A stretch of 32,466 nt of DNA from Erythrobacteraceae bacterium (GCA_027489095.1 JAIYAL010000065.1:1-32466), one strand, 5' to 3'; positions 16,911-26,018 are shown, numbered from the stretch's first letter. The notes: generated from the letters alone by a model not told the origin. Program-made: numbers and translations.

Positions 16911-18317
16911 TCATAACATGGCCGCCGCGCCTGCCGGGCCCGCTGACAGACGTTGGCGACGCAAGAGCAGCGACCGGTGCGCCTGAATGCCGCGCAACGC
17001 GATGATTGATCCACCAATAAAGAAGATGAACGACAGGCCGGTTGAGATCGTGGCAACGGCAAGCCCCACGGCGGGCGCAGCTATGATCGCGGCCATGGCT
17101 GAAAAAAGGCTGCGCAAGTTATCCGTCTGTTCACGGATTGCCATAGCGAAGGCTGTGTAGAACAGAGAAAGTATCAGGCCTACAAAAAGCACGAGCCCGA
17201 TGAGCCCGTGATCAATCGCTTCGCTGAGATAGTAGTTATCGATTGTCCGCACGTTGCCTCGCCCCTCGACTCCGGCATAAGTGATTGATGTGTCACTGCC
17301 AAACCCAAAGGCTGGACGCCGCTGGATAGCGCTTACACCGTAAACCAACTGGATTTCGCGATAACTGGAGCTGCTTTGTGTTTCGCGGTCCTGCCCGACG
17401 ATAACCGCAGCGGCGGCGTTGATGATGATCGGCAACGTTGTGGCCACGAAGAGCACAATGGCTACAAGGGCAACGAAGCGACGGCGGTTGCTGATTTGCA
17501 GTGTAAACGCGATGAAATAGACAAACATTGCGATAATCGGGCTAACTAGCCCGGTTCGCGACCCAGTAAGGCTTGGCAAAGTAAGCTGACCCAGCAAGAT
17601 TAATGCCCCGGCTATCTTTTGGTACCGGCCGCCAAAGCGCAAGGCATGCAGGCCGAGCGGAGCAAAGGCACCGGCGATTTGACCAAGAATGATCGGGTGG
17701 ACAAAGATACCCTTAACGCGGAATTCGCCTGCGCGCGAAGATGCCAAATCAAGCGCGTTGAGCATGAACTTGTCGCCCACCGCTAGATTGTTAAGGCGCA
17801 GCACGGTCAGCAGCGGCCGCTCGAAATAGAATTCGATCCCGGCGAACACAAAAAACAGAACCCCGCAGAATACCAATACGCGATAGGTCTGCGCGATTTT
17901 TTCAGTCGAGTTCAGATAGACAATCGGGATGATCAACCAGACCGATTCGGCGAAAGTCTGCGTCAAAGTGACTGCCAGTGAATGGAGTACCGTGTCACCT
18001 TGCAGATCGCAGTAGAACCGTACCAAGTGATAGAGGGCGAATAGAGTAAATGGGGTCCAGTGGGTGCGCACCGTTGTGACAAACCGCCCCATTAAGTTGG
18101 CGGAGAGCGCCAAGCGCCTAACTATATCAACGGCCATCACATAAGAGAAAATGTAGTATAAATTTATACCTTTTCCCAATACGCTAAAATAAAAGAATCG
18201 AGGCCACAAGCACATCAATACCAGTCCGGTTAAAAAAATCATCGAGGTACGATGGGCGCTGGCCGACTTTGCCTGATGATGGCGCAAAACGGTAGCGTGG
18301 GCAGAGACCGATACCAT
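16911..18317 (-). CDS. Wzy-type polymerase / O-antigen ligase-like membrane protein
   Basis: A 468-residue membrane protein with about eleven or twelve hydrophobic segments. The region around residues 215-280 (FVHPIILGQIAGAFAPLGLH, then LTGSRTGLVSPIIAMFVYF) and the late loop (AFGFGSDTSITYAGVEGRG, then IDNYYLSEAIDHGLIGLVLF) resemble Wzy/WaaL proteins. The order of GSRTG before a loop with N-Y-Y replaces the HNDW-type signature. It starts 3 bases after the stop of the TIM-barrel gene, with GGCGGAAA as a possible ribosome site. Base composition is lower in GC than the rml genes, as is usual for polymerases. It is the second polymerase/ligase candidate in the window. Confidence 0.82.
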   Translation of the reverse strand: MVSVSAHATVLRHHQAKSASAHRTSMIFLTGLVLMCLWPRFFYFSVLGKGINLYYIFSYVMAVDIVRRLALSANLMGRFVTTVRTHWTPFTLFALYHLVRFYCDLQGDTVLHSLAVTLTQTFAESVWLIIPIVYLNSTEKIAQTYRVLVFCGVLFFVFAGIEFYFERPLLTVLRLNNLAVGDKFMLNALDLASSRAGEFRVKGIFVHPIILGQIAGAFAPLGLHALRFGGRYQKIAGALILLGQLTLPSLTGSRTGLVSPIIAMFVYFIAFTLQISNRRRFVALVAIVLFVATTLPIIINAAAAVIVGQDRETQSSSSYREIQLVYGVSAIQRRPAFGFGSDTSITYAGVEGRGNVRTIDNYYLSEAIDHGLIGLVLFVGLILSLFYTAFAMAIREQTDNLRSLFSAMAAIIAAPAVGLAVATISTGLSFIFFIGGSIIALRGIQAHRSLLLRRQRLSAGPAGAAAML

Positions 18318-18320
18318 AGA

Positions 18321-19184
18321 TTATTTCCGCCAGTGCTTCTCAACTAGATCGCGCGTGGCGCGAATATTGCCGGCACTCGATGCGCCAAACACGATCGATT
18401 CGATGTTGGGCAGGCTGCAGACCCATTCGATCGCTTCGTCCGGTCGGATCGCGCCCGAGGCGAACACAGACATCGCCACCGCGCGGAACTTGCGGTTGGT
18501 CAGCGCATCCACATAGGCCTCTATACCCCCGCTCATGCGGAAACCGACCTTGTTGATGTTTGAACAGACAATCGGATTGTCGATCCCGAGGTCCTCCAGA
18601 ACATCAAGCAGGCGCGGCATGTTCATCGTGATAAAGCCCGGTTCGGCATTATACCGTGTTTTCACGTGGTTGGCAAAGATGCGGAATGCCTCGTTGAACC
18701 CCAGCCCGAGCAGCAGGTCGACCACCACGTTCTGCAGCCAGATCACCGGCGTGGCCAGATTGCGGAACATCTTCATTTCCGCATCGATCAACAGTGTGGC
18801 AATGCCTTCGACATCCTTGCGCGCAATCGACATACCCCCGCGGATTGCCGCATTCAGCAGGCCCTCGTTAGGCAGGAAACGCTTCAGCGCGCCGATCATG
18901 CCGTCTTCGGTCACCGCGTTGGCGTATTTGTGCGCATAGGGCATGCACGGGAAGAACGTGAAATCGGGATAGCGATCGGGATTGGCGCGGACATGGTCAG
19001 CCACCAGCCCGATGCGATCGTGCGTGGTGCACATGAACGTGCGCACCCCGGCGTCATAGGCGCTGTCCAGCACATCGATCACCGCCTCGATCTTTTGGAA
19101 ACGCATGGCCTGGGCTCGGGCCTTTTCCTCCGACATGTGGTTCACGCCGAAAAACTGGTTGTCCCCGATAAGAAGCTTGTCCAT
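18321..19184 (-). CDS. Aldo-keto-reductase-like TIM-barrel protein of unknown function
   Basis: A 287-residue protein. The ATG at 19184 is chosen over the in-frame TTG at 19190 because CAGAGG sits six bases before it. It begins MDKLLIGDNQFFGVNHMSEE. The pattern VLDSAYDAGVRTFMCTTHDR resembles the second strand of aldo-keto reductases, and the C-terminal LPNIESIVFGASSAGNIRAT resembles their cofactor-binding end. I do not see the complete D-Y-K-H catalytic tetrad, so the reaction is uncertain. It lies between a Gfo/Idh/MocA oxidoreductase and the Wzy-type gene, in an operon making and assembling sugars. A role in nucleotide-sugar modification is inferred from context only. Confidence 0.72.
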   Translation of the reverse strand: MDKLLIGDNQFFGVNHMSEEKARAQAMRFQKIEAVIDVLDSAYDAGVRTFMCTTHDRIGLVADHVRANPDRYPDFTFFPCMPYAHKYANAVTEDGMIGALKRFLPNEGLLNAAIRGGMSIARKDVEGIATLLIDAEMKMFRNLATPVIWLQNVVVDLLLGLGFNEAFRIFANHVKTRYNAEPGFITMNMPRLLDVLEDLGIDNPIVCSNINKVGFRMSGGIEAYVDALTNRKFRAVAMSVFASGAIRPDEAIEWVCSLPNIESIVFGASSAGNIRATRDLVEKHWRK

Positions 19185-19237
19185 TTTCAACCTCTGGAAG
19201 CGGCAAAGTGTGGTGACTGGCGCGGGTCGGGGAACGG

Positions 19238-20317
19238 TCAGCGCTTGAATAGCGAGAACCGCTTGCGCGCCTGCTGCGGCTTGATCCCGGTACGCGCCGG
19301 ATCCTGCGCGGCATCCTCGACGATCATCTCGATTACCCTGTCGGTCTCGGCCGCAGAGCGGAAATCGTTGGCGGCGGGCAAGGCCGGGTTGCCGATCCGC
19401 TTCACGAAGTGATCGAGCTGCGCGGTATATTCTTCACCGCGCATGTAGAAATCGACCTCTTCGGTCAGCTCGGTGGTGTAGCGAATGTTCCAGCCGTGCT
19501 CGTAGCCGCCGGGCAGGGCGGCGCCATCGCGCAGGAATACCTGGATTTCCTGGCGGTCGGCATAGATCCGTCCGGCAGTGCCCGAAATGGTGACGCGCGT
19601 CGTCATCTTGCGGAACGATTCGTCGCTCCAGTTCACCGACAACGACGCGGTCTTGCCGTCGGGGAAATAGAGCGTGCCATAGACCTCGTCATCGGTTTCG
19701 GCCGAGAAAATCTTGCCCAGCACGCTGCCGCCGACCGAATCAGGCATCCCGAAGAACCAGTTGACCAGGTTGATCGGGTGCGCGGCATAGTCATAGAGGC
19801 ATCCGCCACCCTCGGAGCGCTGGGTGCGCCAGGTGCTGCCCTTGGGCTTGAGCACCACCGGGCCATAGGCCTCGGCCTGGACATGGTGCACTGTGCCGAT
19901 TGCGCCGGCATCGAGCAGCCGCCTCACTTCCTGGAACGCGCCCACAAAGCGGTTGTGATAGCCGACCTGGGTGACAAGCCCCTTTTCCTCGGCGAGCGCG
20001 GCCAGCATCTCGGATTCCCCGGCCTTCAGCGTGAACGGCTTTTCGCAGAACACGTGGATGCCCCTGTCGAGCGCGGCCTTGACCATGGGGGTGTGCACGC
20101 GCGAGGGCGTCGCGATGATCACCGCGTCCAGCGCCACCTCGTCAAGCATCAGGGCATAATCGCTGTACGTCTTGAGGCCGGTGTATTTAGACAGCACATC
20201 AAGCACATACCCGGTGGAATCGCAAACCGCCGCCAGTTCGACGCCGGAATGGGCGCGGATCATCCCGAGATGCGAGATGCCCATCTTGCCGAGCCCCACG
20301 ACTGCTACCTTAATCAC
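19238..20317 (-). CDS. Gfo/Idh/MocA family NAD(P)-dependent oxidoreductase
   Basis: A 359-residue dehydrogenase. The Rossmann motif is VVGLGKMG (residues 6-13), the conserved EKP is at 92-94 in HVFCEKPFTL, and the substrate-side motif GGGCLYDYAAHPIN carries D176 and H180. Members oxidise or epimerise sugars, inositols or UDP-sugars. Start GTG at 20317 with AAAGG about eight bases upstream. The gap of 53 bases to the TIM-barrel gene suggests the two work together, perhaps making a modified sugar for the EPS. The substrate is not predictable from sequence alone. Confidence 0.88.
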   Translation of the reverse strand: MIKVAVVGLGKMGISHLGMIRAHSGVELAAVCDSTGYVLDVLSKYTGLKTYSDYALMLDEVALDAVIIATPSRVHTPMVKAALDRGIHVFCEKPFTLKAGESEMLAALAEEKGLVTQVGYHNRFVGAFQEVRRLLDAGAIGTVHHVQAEAYGPVVLKPKGSTWRTQRSEGGGCLYDYAAHPINLVNWFFGMPDSVGGSVLGKIFSAETDDEVYGTLYFPDGKTASLSVNWSDESFRKMTTRVTISGTAGRIYADRQEIQVFLRDGAALPGGYEHGWNIRYTTELTEEVDFYMRGEEYTAQLDHFVKRIGNPALPAANDFRSAAETDRVIEMIVEDAAQDPARTGIKPQQARKRFSLFKR

Positions 20318-20340
20318 CTCGTCACCTTTCGTTGGTCCCG

Positions 20341-20356
20341 CCTTCCGATCGGAAGG
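20341..20356. promoter_or_regulatory. Perfect 16-bp palindrome before the Gfo/Idh gene
   Basis: CCTTCCGATCGGAAGG is its own reverse complement and lies 24 bases before the GTG start of the oxidoreductase on the minus strand. It could be an operator or a hairpin in the message between rmlA and the oxidoreductase gene. Confidence 0.4.
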
Positions 20357-20386
20357 GCTCGGGCACTCATGGTTTTGCGAACAGCC

Positions 20387-20422
20387 AAGCCGCGGCTTTC
20401 ACGGCCACGCGCGCCGTGGCCG
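20387..20422 (-). terminator. Hairpins after rmlA (possible attenuator or weak terminator)
   Basis: CGGCCACG (20402-20409) pairs with CGTGGCCG (20415-20422) over a 5-base loop, ten bases after the rmlA stop. The perfect palindrome AAGCCGCGGCTT follows at 20387-20398. There is no clear U-run, so full termination is doubtful; the structures may stabilise or partly separate the rml message from the rest of the operon. Confidence 0.45.
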
Positions 20423-20431
20423 GTCAGGCCT

Positions 20432-21301
20432 TTACCGGTGTGTGAGCAGCGCTCTCAGATACCCCGCATAGGCGCTCTTGCCGAGCCGCGTGGCAGCACG
20501 CTCAAGCCCGGCATCATCGATGAACCCCTGCCGCCAGGCGATTTCTTCGGGGCAGGCGATCTTCATCCCCTGTCGCTTTTCCAGCGTTGCCACGAAATCC
20601 GCCGCCTCCATCAGGCTGTCGGGTGTGCCGGTATCGAGCCAGGCATAGCCGCGGCCCATTTCCTTGACCCGCAGCGTGCCCGCCTCGAGATAGGCGCGGT
20701 TGACGTCGGTGATTTCCAGTTCGCCGCGGGCCGATGGGCGGATGTTCGCGGCGATGTCAACCACGGTCTCGTCATAGAAATAGAGCCCGGTCACCGCCCA
20801 GTTCGATTTCGGCTGCGCCGGCTTTTCCTCGATCGACACGGCGCGGCGCACGCCATCGAATTCGACCACGCCATAGCGTTCGGGATCGGCCACGTGATAG
20901 GCGAACACGGTAGCGCCCGCGCCGGCCGTCGCCGCATCGCGCATGATCTCGGGCAGGCCGTGGCCAAAGAAGATGTTGTCGCCCAGCACCAGGCACGATG
21001 GCCCGCCGGCAACGAAATCGGCACCGATGATGAATGCCTCCGCCAGGCCATTAGGCGCATCCTGCACGGCATATTCCAGGTTCACCCCCCATTGGCTGCC
21101 GTCGCCGAGCAGGGTGCGGAACGCGCGGGCATCGTGCGGGGTGGTTATGATCAGGATATCGCGGATCCCCGCCAGCATCAGCGTGGTCAGCGGGTAATAG
21201 ATCATCGGCTTGTCATAGACCGGCATCAGCTGCTTCGACAGCGCCAGTGTCATCGGATAGAGTCGGGTGCCGCTGCCGCCGGCCAGAATTATGCCCTTCA
21301 T
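20432..21301 (-). CDS. rmlA: Glucose-1-phosphate thymidylyltransferase RmlA
   Basis: Makes dTDP-glucose from dTTP and glucose-1-phosphate, the first step to dTDP-L-rhamnose. A 289-residue protein, standard length. The start is ATG 21301, with AAGGA eight bases upstream; the frame runs further upstream but only into rmlD. Signature [11 protein letters not shown] (residues 8-18), [30 protein letters not shown], and late [17 protein letters not shown]. The start overlaps the rmlD stop by four bases (ATGA). Usually named rmlA or rfbA. Very secure. Confidence 0.97.
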   Translation of the reverse strand: MKGIILAGGSGTRLYPMTLALSKQLMPVYDKPMIYYPLTTLMLAGIRDILIITTPHDARAFRTLLGDGSQWGVNLEYAVQDAPNGLAEAFIIGADFVAGGPSCLVLGDNIFFGHGLPEIMRDAATAGAGATVFAYHVADPERYGVVEFDGVRRAVSIEEKPAQPKSNWAVTGLYFYDETVVDIAANIRPSARGELEITDVNRAYLEAGTLRVKEMGRGYAWLDTGTPDSLMEAADFVATLEKRQGMKIACPEEIAWRQGFIDDAGLERAATRLGKSAYAGYLRALLTHR

Positions 21302-22209
21302 GAACTGGTTCCTTCGCGGGTTTCTGCGATCAGGCGCGCCACCACCGGGGGCAGGCTGTGCCGCCATTCGGGCAGGCGGACACCGTGGATGGCCGCCAGG
21401 TGCGAACAGTCGAGCCGGGAATTGGCCGGGCGCCGCGCCGGGGTCGGGTATTCGGCGGTGGTGATGCGGCGCACCGCGGCCACCGGGCCGCCCGCATCGC
21501 CGCTGGCGGCAAACACTGCCTCGGCAAAATCGGCCCAGCTTGCCTCGCCGTTGCCAGTGGCGTGGAACACCCCTCGCAACGCGGCATCAGGCCGGGCCAG
21601 CAGATTTGCCGCCACCGCGATGCAGGCATCAGCCAGATCGAGCGCATTGGTGGGGCAGCCGCGCTGGTCTTCCACCACGCCCAGTTCGGGGCGGGTGGCG
21701 CCGACGCGCAACATCGTCTTCACGAAATTCGCGCCAAACGGCGAGTATACCCAGGCCGTACGCAGGATCGCGGCATCGGCGCCGCTGTCGAGCACGGCCC
21801 GTTCGCCGGCCAGCTTGCTGGCGCCATAGACCCCGGTCGGCCCGGTCGGATCGGTTTCGACATAGGGCGCTGCCTTGTCGCCCGAAAAGACATAGTCGGT
21901 AGACACGTGGACCACCGGCACACCCAGCCGCCGTGCCGCGCATGCCACCGCGCCCGCACCGTTGGCGTTGATCGCATGGGCCAAGCCAGGCTCGCTCTCC
22001 GCCTTGTCCACCGCAGTGTGCGCGGCAGCGTTGACGATCGCCTGCGGGCAGGCAGCGGCAAGCGCGGCCAACACCGCCTCATCATCGCCATGCGCCAGGT
22101 CGAGATCGGGCGGCCCCACGGCCACTGCCATGTGCCCCAGTGCGGCGCAGCGTTCGGCCATCGACAGCACCAGCTGCCCCGGCCCGCCCGTCACCACGAA
22201 ACGGATCAT
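21298..22209 (-). CDS. rmlD: dTDP-4-dehydrorhamnose reductase RmlD
   Basis: Final step of dTDP-L-rhamnose synthesis, reducing the 4-keto group with NAD(P)H. A 303-residue short-chain dehydrogenase with [14 protein letters not shown] at the N terminus, [26 protein letters not shown] and the catalytic Y128-x-x-x-K132 in [25 protein letters not shown] is typical of RmlD. AAGG precedes the ATG at 22209, which overlaps the rmlB stop by four bases. Confidence 0.97.
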   Translation of the reverse strand: MIRFVVTGGPGQLVLSMAERCAALGHMAVAVGPPDLDLAHGDDEAVLAALAAACPQAIVNAAAHTAVDKAESEPGLAHAINANGAGAVACAARRLGVPVVHVSTDYVFSGDKAAPYVETDPTGPTGVYGASKLAGERAVLDSGADAAILRTAWVYSPFGANFVKTMLRVGATRPELGVVEDQRGCPTNALDLADACIAVAANLLARPDAALRGVFHATGNGEASWADFAEAVFAASGDAGGPVAAVRRITTAEYPTPARRPANSRLDCSHLAAIHGVRLPEWRHSLPPVVARLIAETREGTSS

Positions 22210-23273
22210 GCCGGAACCTTGGCGGCGCCCAGGCCCAACCGCTCGCCATCATACTTGTCGCGCAGGGGCTGCCACCACCAGGCGTTGGCGAGGTACCACT
22301 CGATCGTCTTGACCACGCCGCTGTCGAAATCTTCCTGCGCGCGCCAGCCAAGTTCGGTTTCCAGTCGGGTCGCGTCGATCGCATAGCGCTGGTCGTGGCC
22401 CGGCCGGTCGGTGACGAAGCGGATCAGATCTCGGCGTGGCGCGTTGGCGGGAACGAGCTCGTCCAGCACGTCGCAAATACGGTGCACTACGTCGATGTTG
22501 CGCCGCTCGTTGCGCCCGCCGACATTGTAGGTTTCGCCCGGGCGACCGCGTTCGATGATGAGGTCGAGCGCGCGCGCATGGTCTTCGACATAGAGCCAGT
22601 CGCGGATGTTGTCGCCCTTTCCATAAACCGGCAGTTCGCGGCCCTGCAGCGCGTTGAGAATGGTCAGCGGGATGAGCTTTTCGGGAAAGTGATAAGGCCC
22701 GTAGTTGTTCGAGCAATTGCTGACCACCACTGGCAGGCCATACGTGCGGTGCCAGGCCTTGGCAAGGTGATCGCTCGCCGCCTTCGACGCCGAATAGGGT
22801 GAGGACGGATCATAGGGCGTGGTTTCGGTGAACAGCGCGGCCGGATCGTCGTCGAGGCTGCCATAGACTTCGTCGGTGGAAACATGGAGAAAACGAAACG
22901 CCGACTTGGAATCCGCGTTGAGCTCGTTCCAGTACCCGCGCGCCGCCTCAAGCAGGACAAAGCTGCCCACGACATTGGTTCGGATGAAATCGGCCGCCCC
23001 AGTGATCGAGCGATCGACATGGCTTTCGGCGGCCAGGTGCATCACGCGATCGGGGCGGAAGGTGCGCATCGCCTCGTGCATCGCGGGCGCATCGGAGATG
23101 TCGGCCTGGTAGAACCGGTAGTTCGGCTTGTCCTCGACCAGTTTCAGAGACGTGAGGTTGCCCGCATACGTCAGGGCATCGATGTTGAGCACCTCGTACC
23201 CCCTGTCGAGCACCAGGTGGCGCACCAGCGCCGATCCGATGAATCCCGCCCCGCCTGTGACCATCACCCTCAT
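22206..23273 (-). CDS. rmlB: dTDP-glucose 4,6-dehydratase RmlB
   Basis: Converts dTDP-glucose to dTDP-4-keto-6-deoxyglucose using tightly bound NAD. A 355-residue extended [19 protein letters not shown] at the start, the T133-D134-E135 triad in HVSTDEVYG, and Y160-x-x-x-K164 in [12 protein letters not shown]. Both T-D-E and Y-x-x-x-K active-site groups are intact. AAGGA lies just upstream of ATG 23273, and the gene starts four bases after the rmlC stop. Confidence 0.97.
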   Translation of the reverse strand: MRVMVTGGAGFIGSALVRHLVLDRGYEVLNIDALTYAGNLTSLKLVEDKPNYRFYQADISDAPAMHEAMRTFRPDRVMHLAAESHVDRSITGAADFIRTNVVGSFVLLEAARGYWNELNADSKSAFRFLHVSTDEVYGSLDDDPAALFTETTPYDPSSPYSASKAASDHLAKAWHRTYGLPVVVSNCSNNYGPYHFPEKLIPLTILNALQGRELPVYGKGDNIRDWLYVEDHARALDLIIERGRPGETYNVGGRNERRNIDVVHRICDVLDELVPANAPRRDLIRFVTDRPGHDQRYAIDATRLETELGWRAQEDFDSGVVKTIEWYLANAWWWQPLRDKYDGERLGLGAAKVPA

Positions 23274-23277
23274 GCCA

Positions 23278-23844
23278 TCAATCCTTCATGCTGAACCACT
23301 GAGGCAGGTCAGCCAGCAGCGGCTGCACCTTGTCTTTGCCTGAAAGGGTTTCACCATCTGCCTGTGCCGGCCAGTCAATGCCGATTGCCGGATCGTTCCA
23401 CGCCACACCTTTGTCGTGTTCGGGGCTGTAATAGTTGGTTACGCGGTATGCAACAACCGTATCGGGCTGAAGTGTGCAGAATCCGTGAGCAAATCCGACC
23501 GGGATCCATAACTGATTGCAAGCTTCGCTGGTCAATTCAATGCCGATCCATTTGCCGAAAGTCGGTGAATCGACGCGCAAATCCACCGCGACATCGAAGA
23601 TAGCGCCGACAATACAGCGGACCAGCTTACCCTGACCCATTGGATTGGTCTGGAAATGCAGGCCGCGCACGGTGCCAACCCGCGCCGACAGCGACTGGTT
23701 GTCCTGCACGAAGTCGATCCGCGTACCGAGGGCGGTGGTGAAGCGGTCTTCGCGAAACAACTCGGCGAAATAGCCGCGTTCATCGCCCAGCTTACGCGGC
23801 GTGATCGCTACCGGCCCCGCGATGTCGAAAGTGCTTATGTCCAC
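23278..23844 (-). CDS. rmlC: dTDP-4-dehydrorhamnose 3,5-epimerase RmlC
   Basis: Epimerises dTDP-4-keto-6-deoxyglucose at C3 and C5. The open frame reaches 23958, but the start is set at GTG 23844 because AGGTGG stands nine bases upstream and the product ([20 protein letters not shown]) then begins as RmlC proteins usually do, with a standard length of 188 residues. Cupin motifs: [27 protein letters not shown] with the catalytic histidine 63, IFDVAVDLR, and [10 protein letters not shown]. It is the first gene of the long minus-strand operon, so the promoter should lie above 23844. Confidence 0.94.
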   Translation of the reverse strand: MDISTFDIAGPVAITPRKLGDERGYFAELFREDRFTTALGTRIDFVQDNQSLSARVGTVRGLHFQTNPMGQGKLVRCIVGAIFDVAVDLRVDSPTFGKWIGIELTSEACNQLWIPVGFAHGFCTLQPDTVVAYRVTNYYSPEHDKGVAWNDPAIGIDWPAQADGETLSGKDKVQPLLADLPQWFSMKD

Positions 23845-24669
23845 TGATATGTCCCACCTGAAAGATCTGTCGGGAATGGCCCTACACGGGAGGTGTGTCA
23901 TCTTAGCTTCTGTAAACGTTGAGTTTTTCGTAATTCCCCAAGTGTCGGCGGTGACCACACTGCTGCACAGTTCGGCATGTCAGGAGTGATGCCCTTCCGT
24001 TCCAGTTCAATGACCGCCTTTTTACTGCATTGGGCAGCTTGCTGCCGAGCGGCAAGGATTCTTTTCGCATTTGCACAATTTTTCGGTGTCTGTCCACCAC
24101 GCGCGCGCGAAGGGCTCATTTGACGACACAATTCGGTAGTGCTGCATCGCCGCACTGCAGCGGCGGAGCTGAGGATGCGAAATGACCTATCTGTCCTGAC
24201 GCGCTTACCGTCAAGTAGACTGACTGCTCTGCGAAGCAGATGCGGCGGCGATCGGCGAGATCCAGATGCAGTCCACTTTTCACTCGCCGTGCAAGTTTCG
24301 TCTGATCTGGCGTATGCATGGAACCTACGATCGCCACGTCAACTCCCAGAAAGCCAATCGCGCTTGCCGTCAGGACCTTGGCACACCTGAGCTCGCCCCC
24401 TTGCCCGATTATCCAGGCGCGGAACCCCGCCATCAAGTCACTCCGGCTAATGTTGTGCCGATCGCGATCGATCAATTGCCCCATGCCGGGCCTATTCATA
24501 GGGGGTAAATTTATTGTAATCTATTGGTTATTGTACACTGTTCTATCAGTGTGATAGTCGATTGAGATGGCTACTGTGGGTCGGATCGGTGGTAACACCT
24601 AGCCGTGTGCGGCATCGATCCGCGGACGGCGCAAATCAGCGGGTCGATTGGGGGTAAACACGAGGCACC
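23845..24669. other. Intergenic region between divergent EPS operons
   Basis: It holds no gene I can support. A minus-strand frame at 24116-24499 (127 residues, starting MNRPGMGQLIDRDRHN) and overlapping plus-strand frames have no recognisable family; they may be relics. The region should contain the promoter of the rmlC-led minus operon on its left side and that of the GH5 gene on its right. The block 24505-24560 is strikingly AT-rich for this DNA and contains overlapping dyads. Confidence 0.5.
24535..24557. promoter_or_regulatory. Two overlapping dyads, candidate operator for the EPS operons
   Basis: ACACTG-N6-CAGTGT (24535-24552) and CTATCA-GTG-TGATAG (24543-24557) are both perfect inverted repeats and share bases. 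They lie in an AT-rich block about 115 bases before the GH5 start. The second resembles the core of the tet operator but has a centre two bases longer. A TetR-like or other dimeric repressor site is plausible. A weak promoter, TTGTAC (24531-24536), 16 bases, GATAGT (24553-24558), would overlap it. Confidence 0.45.
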
Positions 24670-25824
24670 ATGTCGCAGCATTCTTTCCCCGCATGTCCGG
24701 CCGCCTTGTCTCGCCGCCAGCTCCTGGCCGGCGCCGCAAGCCTTCCCGCGCTCACGATGCTGTCCGGCAAAACGGTACCAGCCGACAGATTCAAGACCGG
24801 CACGCTGTTCGGTGTCAATTTCTATTCCCTGTTCCTGCGCGGGTTGCAGCCTGGCAAGGCCCCGGCCACTTACGATCTGGCCGCGCTGGCGCATGCCGGA
24901 ATCCCGTTCGTGCGTTTTCCCGCTTCAGGCCAAAATTCTGGCGACTGGTCAGTGCTTGATAACGATCCGGGCCGTTACTGGAGCAATTTCGACAAGATTT
25001 TTGCTACAGCCGAAAATGCAAATATTAAACTGGTACCGTCGATTTTCTGGAATCCGTCAAGACTACCGATTTATCTCGATGAAACAATGAGATCATGGCT
25101 CGAACCAAATTCGCGAACGGCGCGTTATGCACAGAACTATACTGAGACATTTTGCCGACGCTACGATTCTTCGCCCGCGCTATTGATGTATGAATTTGGT
25201 AACGAGTTAAACAGTTGGATAGACTTGCCCAATGCCACAGAATTCTGGCCAAAACCAGATCCCAACCGGCCTGATCGCAAGCCTATGGCCGATGATGTAC
25301 TATCGAGCGCACAGTTTCGACATCTCCTGGATCAGTTCGCCTCACTGCTGCGCAAATATAGCTACAAATCGATCGTATCGGGCAACAACATACCTCGTGA
25401 AAACGGCTGGCATTTGGCCCACCACAGCTGGGCAACAGACACCCGCGACCAATTTATCGATATTCTGAGGACCACCAACGCGCGGGATATGGATGTGCTG
25501 TCGATACACCTATACCCGATGCATTTCGGTGGCCCCAAGACTGTATTCCAGTCCTCCAATGAGGTACTAGCGGCGATGGTGGAAGCGGCGCGGCTGGACA
25601 ACCGCATCACCTTTCTAGGCGAGTTCGGCGTGCCACGTACGCCCGAGCCAAGGGACGAACGGCGACAGTTCGCTCTGATGATCGACGCAATCAGGAGCAA
25701 TGGCGTCGATTACGCCGCTGTCTGGAACTATGCCCCCTTCGCGATGCAGCCCGATTTCGATTTGACCTTTACCAACGGGCGCGCCTACCAGCTTCAGGCA
25801 ATCCTTGCCGCCAACAAGGGCTAG
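24670..25824 (+). CDS. Tat-exported GH5-like glycoside hydrolase (cellulase/mannanase superfamily)
   Basis: A 384-residue protein with a twin-arginine signal (SRRQLLAGAASLPALTML, R15-R16), so it is probably exported folded to the periplasm. The rest is a TIM-barrel hydrolase of clan GH-A. GVNFYSLFLRG is strand 1, MYEFGNELNSW carries the acid/base E179, and FLGEFGVPR carries the nucleophile E318. SIHLYPMHF lies between them, as expected for family 5. ATG 24670 has GAGG five bases before it. In other EPS loci, periplasmic hydrolases (for example PslG) trim or clear polymer. Here the bond cleaved is unknown but is probably in the EPS backbone. GC content in the middle is lower than in the neighbours. 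Confidence 0.85.
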   Translation: MSQHSFPACPAALSRRQLLAGAASLPALTMLSGKTVPADRFKTGTLFGVNFYSLFLRGLQPGKAPATYDLAALAHAGIPFVRFPASGQNSGDWSVLDNDPGRYWSNFDKIFATAENANIKLVPSIFWNPSRLPIYLDETMRSWLEPNSRTARYAQNYTETFCRRYDSSPALLMYEFGNELNSWIDLPNATEFWPKPDPNRPDRKPMADDVLSSAQFRHLLDQFASLLRKYSYKSIVSGNNIPRENGWHLAHHSWATDTRDQFIDILRTTNARDMDVLSIHLYPMHFGGPKTVFQSSNEVLAAMVEAARLDNRITFLGEFGVPRTPEPRDERRQFALMIDAIRSNGVDYAAVWNYAPFAMQPDFDLTFTNGRAYQLQAILAANKG

Positions 25825-25938
25825 GCATCGCGAGCCCCGCTAAGCGATCAAACCTGCACGTATACTCCGCAATACTGCCTTAGAATGGACCATTTGGGCC
25901 CAATCACGCGGTGCCACAGGTAAACAGACTACATGTTC

Positions 25939-25960
25939 TGTCTGAGTGCGAATTCAGACA
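25939..25960 (+). terminator. Hairpin downstream of the GH5 gene
   Basis: TGTCTGA (25939-25945) pairs with TCAGACA (25954-25960) over an 8-base loop and is followed by CTTTGTCCTT. It starts about 115 bases after the stop codon. It may end the GH5 message, but the U-tract is poor. Confidence 0.35.
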
Positions 25961-26018
25961 CTTTGTCCTTGCCGGCAATGTTTCCCGGCGGGTATAGGCG
26001 GCCCCAGCGCACAACAAT

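Noticed and set aside
19409..21829. 806-residue plus-strand open frame
   Set aside because: It lies opposite the Gfo/Idh, rmlA and rmlD genes, has no domain signature and is rich in Arg, Gly, His and Ala as expected for the complement of high-GC codons. Shadow frame.
24116..24499. 127-residue minus-strand frame in the intergenic region
   Set aside because: No recognised family, no clear ribosome site, and overlapping frames exist on the other strand. Kept only as part of the intergenic description.
24543..24557. True tet operator and a tetracycline-resistance system
   Set aside because: The dyad resembles tetO but has a longer centre, and no tetR or tetA gene is in the window.
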